DNA of 64,000 bases, taken from the NCBI RefSeq assembly GCF_026151205.1, contig NC_087082.1, positions 16,771,401 through 16,835,400 of the forward strand. Reading direction: 5' to 3'. Below, piece after piece: positions 22,001-33,800 of the stretch. Under the pieces are notes generated by a model. It worked only from the letters and a program-made list of their open reading frames with translations. It did not search any database and was not told the origin of the DNA. Source of the DNA: Bolinopsis microptera. Its lineage: Eukaryota > Ctenophora > Tentaculata > Lobata > Bolinopsidae. Each line of letters opens with the position of its first letter. Within the stretch, counting starts at the first letter, position 1. A program made the position numbers and the translations under genes.

Positions 22001-22956
22001 TAATTTTCAGCAGCCATCTTAGAACTCTGAAATAAGTAGATACTCCCGATCCCAGATTTCCCTCTACCTCTTTTATAGACCGACCCCAAATTTGTGCGTT
22101 TCTAAAAAATTCCCGGATTTTTCGTACACTTTTTTGTACTCCCATGGTGAATTCATAACCGATTTGTGTACAGAAAGGAAGCGATTTCTTCTCCACAACA
22201 CCAACTTTCTCTGCTCGACGTAACGTTCTTCTTTCCGCCAAGGATAGCTTCCCTTGGGCTGGGGCGGAAACACTTCGTCCGAGGTTGGCAGAGGATTTCC
22301 TCTTACCCGCCCCATCCAGAGTTCTGATTTTTCGTTTGATCGAACTGGTCTTTCTATCGTCTTCAGTGAGGCCTGTTGAAGAATAAAATAGTGAAAGCCA
22401 AACATTGAATCATGAATCACATAAGCGGACTGTTAGACAACCGGTTGTATCAAATAAACTTAAATAAAACAAAAGATCCGAAGAAAAACATCAACATGTA
22501 ACTTGATTTACCATTGTCAACGTCTTCCACTTCCAAGCCGATCATGTGGGCCAGTTTGTTTTTGGGATGAAAACTATCAGAGGAGTGGGAACTAAGACTG
22601 GACGTATGAATCGAAGAATCGTCGTCTGAGCCGATAATCAAGCCACTGGGTAGCATCACTGCTCGAGATTTCGATCTGGGAGGCATGGTGGCTCTCTCTT
22701 CAGAATAATCCATATCCTCCATGGGAATGCTATGTTCGATAGGTCTAGGTTCACACTCCATGGGGTCCACTTTATTAGATCTTTTCGGACGTCGGGGGAC
22801 ACCATCAATATCAGCATCGCCCGATTTGGTCTTCTTCCTGCTGTTATTATACTTGTCAGCTTTCTCGAAATCTTCATTCATTTTCTTTCGACTTGCTCGA
22901 GCTGACCCCGATTCTGACTCTTTGTCAGAGTCAAACAGACCTTTTACGAAATTCAT
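19086..22956 (-). CDS. TMC: Transmembrane channel-like (TMC) protein
   Basis: Six exons: 22512-22956, 21023-22372, 20558-20850, 20036-20228, 19391-19532, and 19086-19218 with stop TAA at 19086. Every junction is GT-AG, all phases agree, and the total is 2556 nt, giving 851 residues, typical of TMC. The N-terminus is polar and Ser/Lys-rich (about 1-250). GSGVSTYFRVLRWLLKINI, near residue 257, leads into the first helix. The TMC signature CWENYIGAQLYQLCIIDFI starts at residue 613, the CGPF motif follows, and the tail ends in a K/E-rich stretch with EHVDKQFL. TMCs are anoctamin-related, about ten-helix membrane proteins; some are pore subunits of mechanotransduction channels. Which paralogue this is cannot be told from sequence alone. 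The last splice site could alternatively be used to join a further exon. Confidence 0.92.
20396..20536. mobile_element. MITE with GGGGTCGTTCACATATTACG ends
   Basis: The left terminus GGGGTCGTTCACATATTACG is mirrored by GATTACGTAATATGTGAAC at the right, about 140 bp in all, with a C-rich centre. It lies in TMC intron 3, only about 20 bp beyond the donor of exon 20558-20850. Relatives occur at 7920, 44714 and 46148. Confidence 0.75.
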
Positions 22957-22959
22957 CCC

Positions 22960-23505
22960 CTAATACAAGCCTTGTAGCCGTCTCAAGAATCTGTCACGGG
23001 TCCCCAACTCTACATATGAAACAAAATCAGATCAAAATGTCAAAACATAACAATTTCATACAAACAGTAAAATTAGTTTAAGCTAAGTAAGTGGATGAAT
23101 GTGTGAACATTATCAGTAACCCACTCCAGCACACAAACAATTGTACAGTTCCAGCTATTAACAAGCAAAGGTGTACGCGATGCAGCTCTATCATGTGGAC
23201 CTCTCATTAATTGAATATGAACACAAAGTAAAGATGATAATATACCTGCTATTAGAAGAGTAATGTTGTTACCAGGGCAACAGTGACCTGATATCGAGAG
23301 AGTAACGTTGTCGCCATGACGACAGGGACGCTTTAAGGAGCAAGTGAGGATGAATAGCTCCAAGCAAAGTTGTCGTCAAGTCGTAACCCTTTTAGCTGTT
23401 CACCCATTTAACAAACTTCTCGGAGAGCCGAGGAAATTATACTTCCAGTACCCCAATCGTGTCATATGCCATTAATAGTTAACTAATTGGTCATACTCTT
23501 CCAGT
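22960..23505. other. Short spacer upstream of TMC
   Basis: This is the expected promoter side of the TMC gene (first ATG at 22954-22956, minus strand). I see no clear TATA box and no further coding exon. Nothing in it matches the missing C-terminal part of the PKHD1L1-like gene. Confidence 0.35.
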
Positions 23506-23507
23506 TC

Positions 23508-24655
23508 TGTCTCTTCTAGTTCTGTCTCTTCCAGTTCTGTCTCCTCCAATTCTGTCTCTTCCAGTTCTGTCTCTTCCAATTCTGTCTCTTCCAGTTCTGT
23601 CCCTTCCAGTTCTGTTTCCTCCAGTTCTGTCTCTTCCAGTTCTGTCTCTTCCAGTTCTGTCCCTTCCAGTTCTGTCTCTTCCAATTCTGTTTCTTCCAGT
23701 CCTGTCTCCTCCAGTTCTTTCTCTTCCAGTTCTGTCTTTTCCAGTTCTGTCCCTTCTAGTTCTGTCTTTTTCTGTTCTGTCTCTTCCAGTTCTGTCTCCT
23801 CCAGTTCTGTCTCTTCCAGTTCTGTCTCTTCCAGTTCTGTCCCTTCCAGTTCTGTCCCTTCCAGTTCTGTCTCTTCCAGTTCTGTCTCTTCCAGTTCTGT
23901 CTCTTCCAGTTCTGTCTCTTCCAGTTCTGTCCCGTCCAGTTCTGTCTTCTCCAGTTCTGTCCCTTTCAGTTCTGTCTCTTCCAGTTCTGTCTCTTCCAGT
24001 TCTGTCTCTTTCAGTTCTGTCTCCTCCAGTTCTGTCTCTTCCAGTTCTGTCCCTTCCAGTTCTGTCTCTTCCAGTTCTGTCTCTTCCAGTTCTGTCCCTT
24101 CCAGTTCTGTCTCTTCCAGTTCTGTCTCTTCCAGTTTTGTCCCTTCCAGTTCTGTCTCTTCCAGTTCTGTTTCTTCCAGTTCTGTATCTTCCAGTTCTGT
24201 CTCCTCCAGTTCTGTCCCTTCCAGTTCTGTCTCTTTCAGTTCTGTCTCTTCCAGTTTTGTCTCCTCCAGTTCTGTCTCTTCCAGTTCTGTCTCTTCCAGT
24301 TTTGTCCCTTCCAGTTCTGTCTCTTCCAGTTCTGTTTCTTCCAGTTCTGTCTCTTCCAGTTCTGTCCCTTCCAGTTCTGTCTCTTCCAGTTCTGTCCCTT
24401 CCAGTTCTGTCTCTTCCAGTTCTGTCTCTTCCAGTTCTGTCTCTTCCAGTTCTGTCCCTTCCAGTTCTGTCTCTTCCAGTTCTGTCTCTTCCAGTTCTGT
24501 CCCTTCCAGTTCTGTCTCTTCCAGTTCTGTCTCTTCCAGTTTTGTCCCTTCCAGTTCTGTCTCTTCCAGTTCTGTTTCTTCCAGTTCTGTCTCTTCCAGT
24601 TCTGTCCCTTTCAGTTCTGTCTCTTCCAGTTCTGTCTCTTCCAGTTCTATCTCTT
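23508..24655 (-). repeat. 15-bp minisatellite, about 76 copies
   Basis: The unit on the plus strand is TTCTGTCTCTTCCAG (15 bp), strongly pyrimidine-biased. Because 15 is divisible by three, long frames stay open: minus-strand frames give RDRTG and LEETE repeats, and the plus strand gives SLPVL repeats. Variants (CCC, CTT, CTC for CTC/T positions) are scattered. The rest of the 424-codon minus frame is low-quality flank. I treat it as non-coding satellite, though each unit carries a CTTCCAG acceptor-like motif on the plus strand. Confidence 0.9.
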
Positions 24656-24828
24656 CTTATATGACAGCAACAAAACATAAAAAATATAAAGCTCACCCAA
24701 AGCACGAATATATGGATATGGTGGAAAAAATAAAAAATAAGGGATAGGATGAGGTTATACCTCAACTCCAGGAGAGAAATAAGCGTCCGTTTAAGCGTTT
24801 AGGGCGGTAAAACAACTTTTACACTGTA

Positions 24829-27800
24829 GTTCAAACCTTGCCGAGAGTAGTCCCGTCCATATCAGTTATAATAATCTTCTTCTTAGCATCACAGGGCATA
24901 TCCACGCAATCTGCTGAGTTTACAAACGATAACTGAGGGTTGTTCATGTTGAGGAGGTTGGACTCCATGTCCACTCCGGAGTACTTCATTCCACTCAGTT
25001 TAACCGGGTGGAAACAGTCGCCGTTTTCACGGAGATCACTGATTGCCACATCGTCGCAGCGACCAAAGTTGGCAAACGTTACCCCTGGAGTTGGAATACA
25101 AAGTGTAAGATGGCTTCTTTAACACGAGCTAATTATTGAAAATTGATTCTAATTTTTTTTAAACAAAAGATCGAAGAAATCCGATTCGAATTTTAAAAGT
25201 TATCAAAAGACAAAATTCTAAAATTATTTTAAATGTTTAACTTGTATGAGTTAGAAATCAGAAATCGGGAAATCAAAATATACTGCAATTTGAAGAATCA
25301 ACAAAACAGCAAAACTAAAACAGCTTCTCATGCGCAAATAACTAACCAGTTAAAGTGGTGGGGCCCTTGATGGCAGAGTAGCTCATTGGCTTATAAATAG
25401 GCTTCTTCGGCCAGCCGGAAAATCCCGCAAAGAAGTTGCTGAGGTAAATCCCAATACGTCCACCTTTCCCTGAAAAATTTAATCCTCAAACTGGACAATT
25501 GTCGCTGATTATCGTTAATATTTCAACAAAAATGTGTCTATACAGAATACACTGATTTTAAAGAGTGTACCTGCAGATGGGATGTGGTTTAGCAGTTGGG
25601 TTCATGTCTGTTGTTCTCTCATCACACGCACTTTGAGCGTTCCTACCGTATATCAGGGTGTTCTTGTACTCAACGTACTTGTTATCCAGCGAGTGTCTGA
25701 AAGTGATTGGGTGTTTTAACCATAGTAACCATAGTAACCATGGAGTTTTAGAAAGGTGTTTGTTATCAGACGAGAAGTGTCGAATTTTACGCATACTCGT
25801 TTATAGTTTAGTTAGTGTTATGGACAAAAAGATATCAGCGAGCAGTAATATCATCTTACATAGTATCAGACTGATCGATACAAATGTAGAATGATGATAT
25901 CGTATGAAAGGATCATAAATAAATATAATCTTACGATAGAGGGTTGGGTCCAACGACCATAGCAAAGACTGAAAATCCGTTGTCAGCAAAAACACTATTC
26001 TGGATGACTAGGGAAGATCCAGACCAGTGAACAACTCCGAAGTCGTAATTCTGCCAGAGAATCACATTGTTCAGCTTTGTAACTTCAATCTTCGCCCTGG
26101 TAGCAGAGGATTGCAATTTGCATTATCAGATCTTTTCGTTTGGTCTTTATCATACCAAGAAACTTGTTTAAACAAAAATACTTCCAACAATAAGGTGAAA
26201 AAATGAAAGTTAACTTCTCTCACTTTCTTATAAAGATACCCCAGAGACAGCCGTGAGCGACGTTGTTCTCCCAGAAGTTACCATCCCCTTCCTCTCCCTG
26301 AGTAGAGAACCCTGCTCTCTCACTTCCACCGCATCTGTTCTCCTGTAAACAAGTTTTAATTAAAAGTGACCCTTGATCAATCAGAACATTCTAACTTTGG
26401 CACTATGGCACCCAGCTATGAGCTATGGACCCTTCATCAATTAAATACCTTGGAATTACAGACCTTAAAAGTAGACAAATATCGTACACAGACCATACCG
26501 CCACGCTGCTAACAATCCTGTGATCACACCATATATATTTCTAACGGTACTGTGGGGGGGGGCCAATGGCATAAATGGAGAAAATGGAGAATTACTCATG
26601 GGTTTTTCCATTTTCTCCATAGAAATAGTCTCCATTTTATGCCATTTTATGCCATTTTATGCCATTTTATGCCATGGAAAACCTGAAAAATTTAGAATTT
26701 CGAGAAAAATTATTTAAAAAAAAGACATTTTCGGCCAATAATGAACAGAGTATCATGAAACATGGAGAAAAGTGGTTTTCAGAAAAACTTTGAAAAATGT
26801 TGACTTAGAAAATGTTCGGTCCGAGTCATTTACGAAACGTACCTCCCGTATCGAGAGCTCCCGATTCCGAGCTCGTGTTGCAAAGGGGAGGCCTGCCTTC
26901 CGAGATCGCATTACCTCGAGTCCAAAATTGTGTATCGAGGGGAAGGTGTGGACTTCGAAAATCCGACAAAATATTTTCGGCCAATAATGAACAGAGTATC
27001 ATGAAACATGGAGAAAAGTGGTTTTCAGAAAAACTTTGAAAAATGTTGACTTAGAAAATGTTCGGTCCGAGTCATTTTCGATACGTACCTCCCGTATCGA
27101 GAGCTCCCGATTCCGAGCTCGTGTTGCAAAGGGGAGGCCTGCCTTCCGAGATCGCATTACTTCGAGTCCAAAATTGTGTATCGAGGGGAAGGTGTGGCAA
27201 ATAATGAACAGAGTAGCATGAAACGTGGAGAAAAGCGGTTTTCAGAAAAAATTTGAACAATTTTGACCGAAAAAATATTTTCTTCTTATAATGAACAAGG
27301 TAGCATGAAACGTGGAGAAAAGTGTTTTTCAGAAAAACTTTGAAAAATTTTGACTTAGAAAATTACCCCTCGCTCGGTACACAATTTTGGACTCGAGGCT
27401 TCCCTCTGGTAATGCGATCTCGGAAGGCAGGCCTCCCCTTTGCAACACGAGCTCGGAATCGAGAGCTCTCGATACGAGAGGTACGTATCGAGAATGACTC
27501 GGGCTGAAAATTTTCTAAGTCAAAATTTTTCAAAGTTTTTCTAAAAACCACTTTTCTCCACGTTTCATGCTACCCTCTTCATTATAATATGAAGAGGGTA
27601 GCTTATATATAAGCCGAAAATATTTTTTTGGTTTTTCGGTTTATCGAAGTCTGCACCTACCCCTCGATACACAAATTTGGACTCGAGGCTTCCCCCTGGT
27701 AATGCGATCTCGAAAGGCAGGGCTCCCCTTTGCAGTGCGAGCTTGTTTCGACTGTCGAGGATGTAGGTCTCACTTCTCAGTGCCTATTACTCTCCCCTAT

Positions 27801-30800
27801 TACTCACTCCTGCTGTAGCCTGTAGAAATATCTTTACACTAGGCTTGAGTAATTATGAGTTTGCCTGAAGTGTGCCTCTACTAACCTAGTATAAGCATCT
27901 AGTAGCCTACTATGAGCTTTCATAAGCTTGTTACGCCCCTAGTAAGCGTAAATAAACATTAAACATGTTAGGATGTCCAATTTAGGTGTTAAATGGTGTT
28001 AAAGATGAAATTTCGAAGACAAAATTCATGGCATAAAATGGAGAAAATGGAGAATTACTCATGGGTTTTTCCATTTTCTCCATAGAAAAAGTCTCCATTT
28101 TATGCCATTTTATGCCATTTTATGCCATTGGCCCCCCCCCCCCCCCCGTACTGTGCCTTCTGACAGTCTACTGCTCTCACAGAATAATGATCCCTGCAAA
28201 CAAACCCACGCCCTACTATTACTAAAGATTTTAGTTCACCCGCTTCATTCCTCTGCAGAGCTAGTTGTAAGCCTAAACCTGCTACTTATGGTACATACTA
28301 ATAACATTAGTTCAGCTGTTGAGAAGCTGAGGGACCAATGAAACCTGTGCTAACCCCTCCGTGGTCCTCCGGGTTTAGGTTTATAAAAGTGTTTAGTTGT
28401 GTCTGGAATCTGGTGACAAAAGGAGTTATTGTTACTTACACTGAACCTTCAGTGGCACCTCTCACCTGGCGCTCTGTGAACATGTAACCAGACAATAAGA
28501 TCATTAGCATATGCTCTCAGTCTCAGAGTTGACATTTGGGGAAGTTTTTAGCTGCCGTCTAGAGAAACATCGCACGTGAGTTCCTTATGCTCTTAGTAGC
28601 GCCGCGCGTGCACCTCCTACTTATGCTCTTGTAAACCGACAAATCCTTGTTTTTGTATCCAGTCCCATGGGCCATGATGTGAACTTCTTAACGTACTGGC
28701 CAGCTTCAAACAGTGCATGTTCTCAGGTGCAGTGGGTACAGTGAGTCCCTTCATCTATATTCGTGCAGGTGTTTAAGTTTGAATGCTTGGTTGTCACCCT
28801 TGACTATTGACTAGTCGGACACCCTGATGCAGTGTCAATCAGATGATGCTTTTTTAACGTGTTGTTGCTTCAGTTTTTATGGTTCTGTAGTTACTAGTTA
28901 CAGTTAATTTCACTTTCACTTTCACTTTCACTTTCATATTCACTTTCATATTCACTTTCACTTCCATGTTACTTTTTAACGTGCTGTTGCTTCAGTTTTT
29001 ATGGTAGTTACAGTTCATAAATGTGGATTCTAATAAGGAGAAGCACATTTTTGGACATGTGAAAATGACATTAAAGTTTCATTGGTAAAATTTAAAAGCA
29101 GATGCTGATTGGTTAATTGCTGTCGTGCGACAACAATTATGCCTAACCCCCCCCCCCCCCCCCCTTCCCAGCCCCCCAAAATCCACGTCTATTTTATCTT
29201 AGTTAAAAATTAAAATAACTGACTATCTGTTTATTTAGCTTATACATTAGCCCATGATACTTTTTTTTAAATACTGCAAAATAAAAAACTATAGTCTGCA
29301 AAACAATTAAATTCGATTGAATTAAGTTAATTATATAAAATATTCCACAGTCAAGAATTGGTATGGCAACAATCGCTGTAGCCATAGCTACAATTTTACT
29401 CGGATACTCAATTACCACTGCTGAAGGTTTGTTTTGATATAAAATCTAGGTAAACTATAGGTAAAAATATAATATTAATCATAAGCTAAAATGTACTAAT
29501 CTTTGTATTCTAAATGGGGAAAAAGAAGAAACATTGTCAGTCAGTCGAGAAAATTGTCAGTCAGGCTATATGAGTTTATCACAATACGTCGTGACGCAAT
29601 AAAGATCTCCATTAATAAAATCTATAGTACATATATTAGGCTTCCAAGTTATCCATTTTTCAGATGGGACAAATTTTAATCTTCTATTTATATTTTAGGA
29701 ACCCTGTACAGTGAGTGGATCCCAGTTCCCGAGGACAAAAGCACATATGTATACGAAATAGTGGAGGGTAAGAGGTTCCAGATGGAGACTGATCAGCAAA
29801 TAACTGCATCTAAGCACATCAGATGGACGTTGGGAGGAGTAAACTGGTTCAAATTCCTGCCGGACTACATAGATGTTCCTAAATGCGATAAATACAACCT
29901 GAAAGGAACAGAGGGGTTCCTCAACCGAGCTGGTGTTCTGACCTTCCTAAAGACGTCCACTCAGCTACAAATTTGGTTTGATGACGTTCTGGAGGTGATT
30001 TGGGTGTATGTTGGTGACACGTGTGATATGAGGAATGAAATGGCAGGATTGAGATTCCACGGACAAGTATCTTATAATAACGATAAAGTTTCCACGCACT
30101 ACAGATATGAACTTGGTAATTTTCTCCCTAAAGCATAATAATTTGTGCACAATTATAAGTAGTGATTTGTGCAATTCAACTGATCACTATACCCAGTGCA
30201 ACTGAGGCCATCTAAAATGTTCGCTGTGAATCTGAGCAGAATGTAATATCATAAGTGAAATGTTTTTGTACAAATTTGTATGATCAATTGAGTACTTGGT
30301 TATCTTTAAGCAATTGAGATTTAGCAATTTCCTTAAAATGATACGTTCCACAGTACCATGCACTGGTGTAGATCCAGCCTGGAACCAGCTCACAAAAGAA
30401 GCAACATTCCCGGTAGAGGCAGGAACAGTGCTGACAGTGTCATGTGAAGAAGGGCTCATACTGAGAGGCAGCGACAATATCACCTGTACTGAGGGCACCA
30501 CCTTCTCCAGTGCCACAACTCCAACTTGTGTAGAATTGGGTGAGTTTTCAGTGTTTTAATTTCAAATCTATGGCGACCATATGGTGGATCTGATTGATTC
30601 ATCGAAATAAAAATAGCAGAGCAGGACAAGTCAAACACGTTGTGCGTAATTCACAGTTCCCCTCCTTCTACCCCTCCCCACCCAGTTCCTTCACAGCGCC
30701 TCCCTTATTCATGATACCAACCTGACATCAACCTTTTAACATAGATATCAGCAAGAATCAATAAATTTGATAATTGTCGGTAAATCCTCTCAAATCCATT

Positions 30801-33800
30801 GCTCATATAATTCGTACTGTTAAATTATTCTAATGTAATTATAGTTTCTAATGTAATTATAGTTGTCATGTTTATGAGGTACAGCTGACGGCACCGCCTT
30901 TTCAGTTTTTCAGCTGAGGGCACCGCCTTTTCCAGTGCCACAACTCCAACTTGTGTAGAAATAGTTTCAAACATTTGAAACACATATTCTTTATCACCTA
31001 GCATGGTCCTATAAATATACGTACCGATACAACTCTGAGAGCAATTATCCAGCTATTTGAGGACACAAGGCCAAGTATGTTTTTAAAGGATACAGTAAAC
31101 GGATATTAAAATAGGCGCAAGTTTCGCATAAATTTCGCTCATAATTTAACGAAGATATCACTATAATAACAATCATTAGCTATTATGAATAATGAATATG
31201 TTATAACATGATATTCAAGCTAGAAGAATTGAGATAGCCAAGCTATTGATGTAGGACAAAATACAAATGAAATCTCGTGAAATGTAACCTTGAGAGAAGC
31301 AGTTTGTTTCGTAAGTCTCGAAACAAGCGTCCATCTTGTAGTTATCGTTTTCAACTGGAGTCTCCCAGTTTCCATAGCTTCTCATATATATCACTGTGTT
31401 CTCAACAATCTTGGTGTAAAGGTGAAGGTTTATTAATGTATCAAATATGGTAAAAGTTAAAATTTTAATTTACCAAAATTAAAAAGAACAAATTCTCTTC
31501 CCCAGAAAAAAAAGCATATTAAAGAAAGTCGGAAACTTTTGCCTATTGTCAGAAAACCCAAGGATTTATTTCAATTTGGGATGATAATTTACATTTTGTG
31601 AGTTTGTAAGGACACCTGATCCTAAAGAATGGTAAATAACATTCCCCGACACCTCCATATTGTGAGACCCCAGGATACCGATAGCGTGATTATGTGACAC
31701 GTCAATTGAACACGACTTCATGTAGCTGTCCTCACTCGGCTTGGTGTTCTGTATCGCCAGAGCGTACCTCGGATCCCAGTATTCCCGGTATCCACGCTCC
31801 CCACAGTTTTTGAACTGTACACCCATAATTTGAGCAACCGGGACGAATTCTTCACGTTCTCCGTTATCGTTAACTTGACTGAAGTCAGAGACTAACACTC
31901 TGCCTCCGTACAGTGACGTGTCTGCTAGGGGATTTTGGGGTCAGACTATTTACTATTTAGTTATCGTAAACATTTTTATATTGATTGGTAGGTAAATTGA
32001 TTCAACTCGCATATAGCCGAAGGAGAAAAATCAACAGCTTATGTCAAATTGTAAAATATAGTACATTTACAGCGATCCCAGCATCCATCAATAATTTAGC
32101 TATTATTATCATCCCACCAATTTTTAACAAGAGACAGTGATAAATGATATTATTGAACTTTTTGTACGTTTTCGGAAAATTTCACAACACGTTGAAACAT
32201 CTTACATCATTAAGAGACTGTTCCAAGATAATGTGATGGTGCAACCTCAAAAAAGAGTTGGCATCGGTTTTGGTGACTGGAAAAAACCTTGGGAGAGGAT
32301 GGATGAGCGGGAAAGAGAGAGGGAGGTTATGCTGAGAGTGAAGGAGAACATTGAAAGAGAGAGGGAGGTGCAAGTAGGTTCTCTGGAGATGCAGAGCAGG
32401 TGGGGTGAGTGGAGAGAGCTCGTAATGAAGACGGATTTGAGCTGGCATACACTTTTTAAGTATGGTGACTCACTTATTGGGTTCATGCTAAGTGCTGTGT
32501 ACGGCACCCTCTTAACCCCCTCTATGGTTTCCAAGTGGAGTGAAGATGAGGATGGGAAGTGCAAGTTATGTGAGGAGAGGATGGGCACCATTCAGCACAT
32601 TTTGGCTGGGTGTAAGGTGGCCCTTAGTCAAGGAAGGTATAGATGGCGGCACGACAAGGTTCTGAAGCAGATCTCTGAACAGGTTGTCTTCCATTGTGAT
32701 CGCCGAGTGAACACTTATAAGAATAAGGCCGGCGATGGAAGGCAGTTCATTGATTTTGTTCCTGCTGGGAAAAGAAAAGCAGGTACAGACGACCGGAAGG
32801 AGAGTCGTGGTTTTGGGATCCTGAGTGGGTATCGGGATTGGATAGCGCTGTCAGACCTTGAGGGGCAGCTTAAGTTTCCCAGTGAGATTGTGGAAACACG
32901 GCTGAGGCCGGACCTTGTGATATTCTCAAGGTCGGCAAAGACAGTTATTTGGTGGGAGCTAACAGTACCATCTGAAGAGCGGATCGCTGAATCGCACGAG
33001 TACAAGCTCGACCGATACAGCGGTCTGCAGGCTGAGATTCAGGCGAAAGGTTGGTGCTGTTATAATGCCGCAGTCGAAGTTGGAGCTAGGGGAGTGGTTG
33101 CGCAGAGTTTGGAGAGAGCTGCGAGGAGGATTGGTTTTAGGGGAAGAGAGCTGAAGAAGATGGTACGGGACAGCGGGAAAGAGGCAGCCCACTGTTCCAG
33201 ATGGATTTACTTGTTATCGAGAAAGAGGGAGTGGGAGTTCAGGAAGGTTGGAGCTTGAGAGTTCACTATAACATCTAGAGGTACCATAAACGTTATCTCG
33301 TCGCCAATTGCGAGCTCTAACGGGTCTCCTCAAGTGACTCTCGGATCAGATGGTGGTTCAAGGGTGGACTGCTGGGGCGCCTGACAGGAAACCGTATTGC
33401 GATTAAAGCCCCGAAACGGTGTCAGGTTGGTAACTGATGATTCTGATCCATGCTCCTGTGAGTTTGCTGTTGTATCTCAACTCGCTAAACTGAGGCATCT
33501 CCGCATCTTGGGTGAATATGCGTACATCTTCATACTAAACCCAGGTGTGGCATGTGTCAGTGAATACGGGCGAGCGGATGCAATAGCGAAGGTGGTGTGG
33601 CAAGGCCTAAAAGACACAGTCAGATAGTTGTCAGCTCGCTGACTGTAAGGGAGAAGGTATATCCGTATTTCGCTGCTACTGATGCAGTCCTTGATCTGGC
33701 AATCAAGGCTTCTCTGTTTTTCGTCTAACTATGTACCGTTGGGCTTGTGGAACCCTTAGGGGGGACATACATAGGTTAGAATGGTTTTGTGCACCAAGAG

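Noticed and set aside
23491..24765. Long RDRTG-repeat protein on the minus strand and SLPVL protein on the plus strand
   Set aside because: Frames exist only because a 15-bp satellite unit is divisible by three; flanks show no gene structure.
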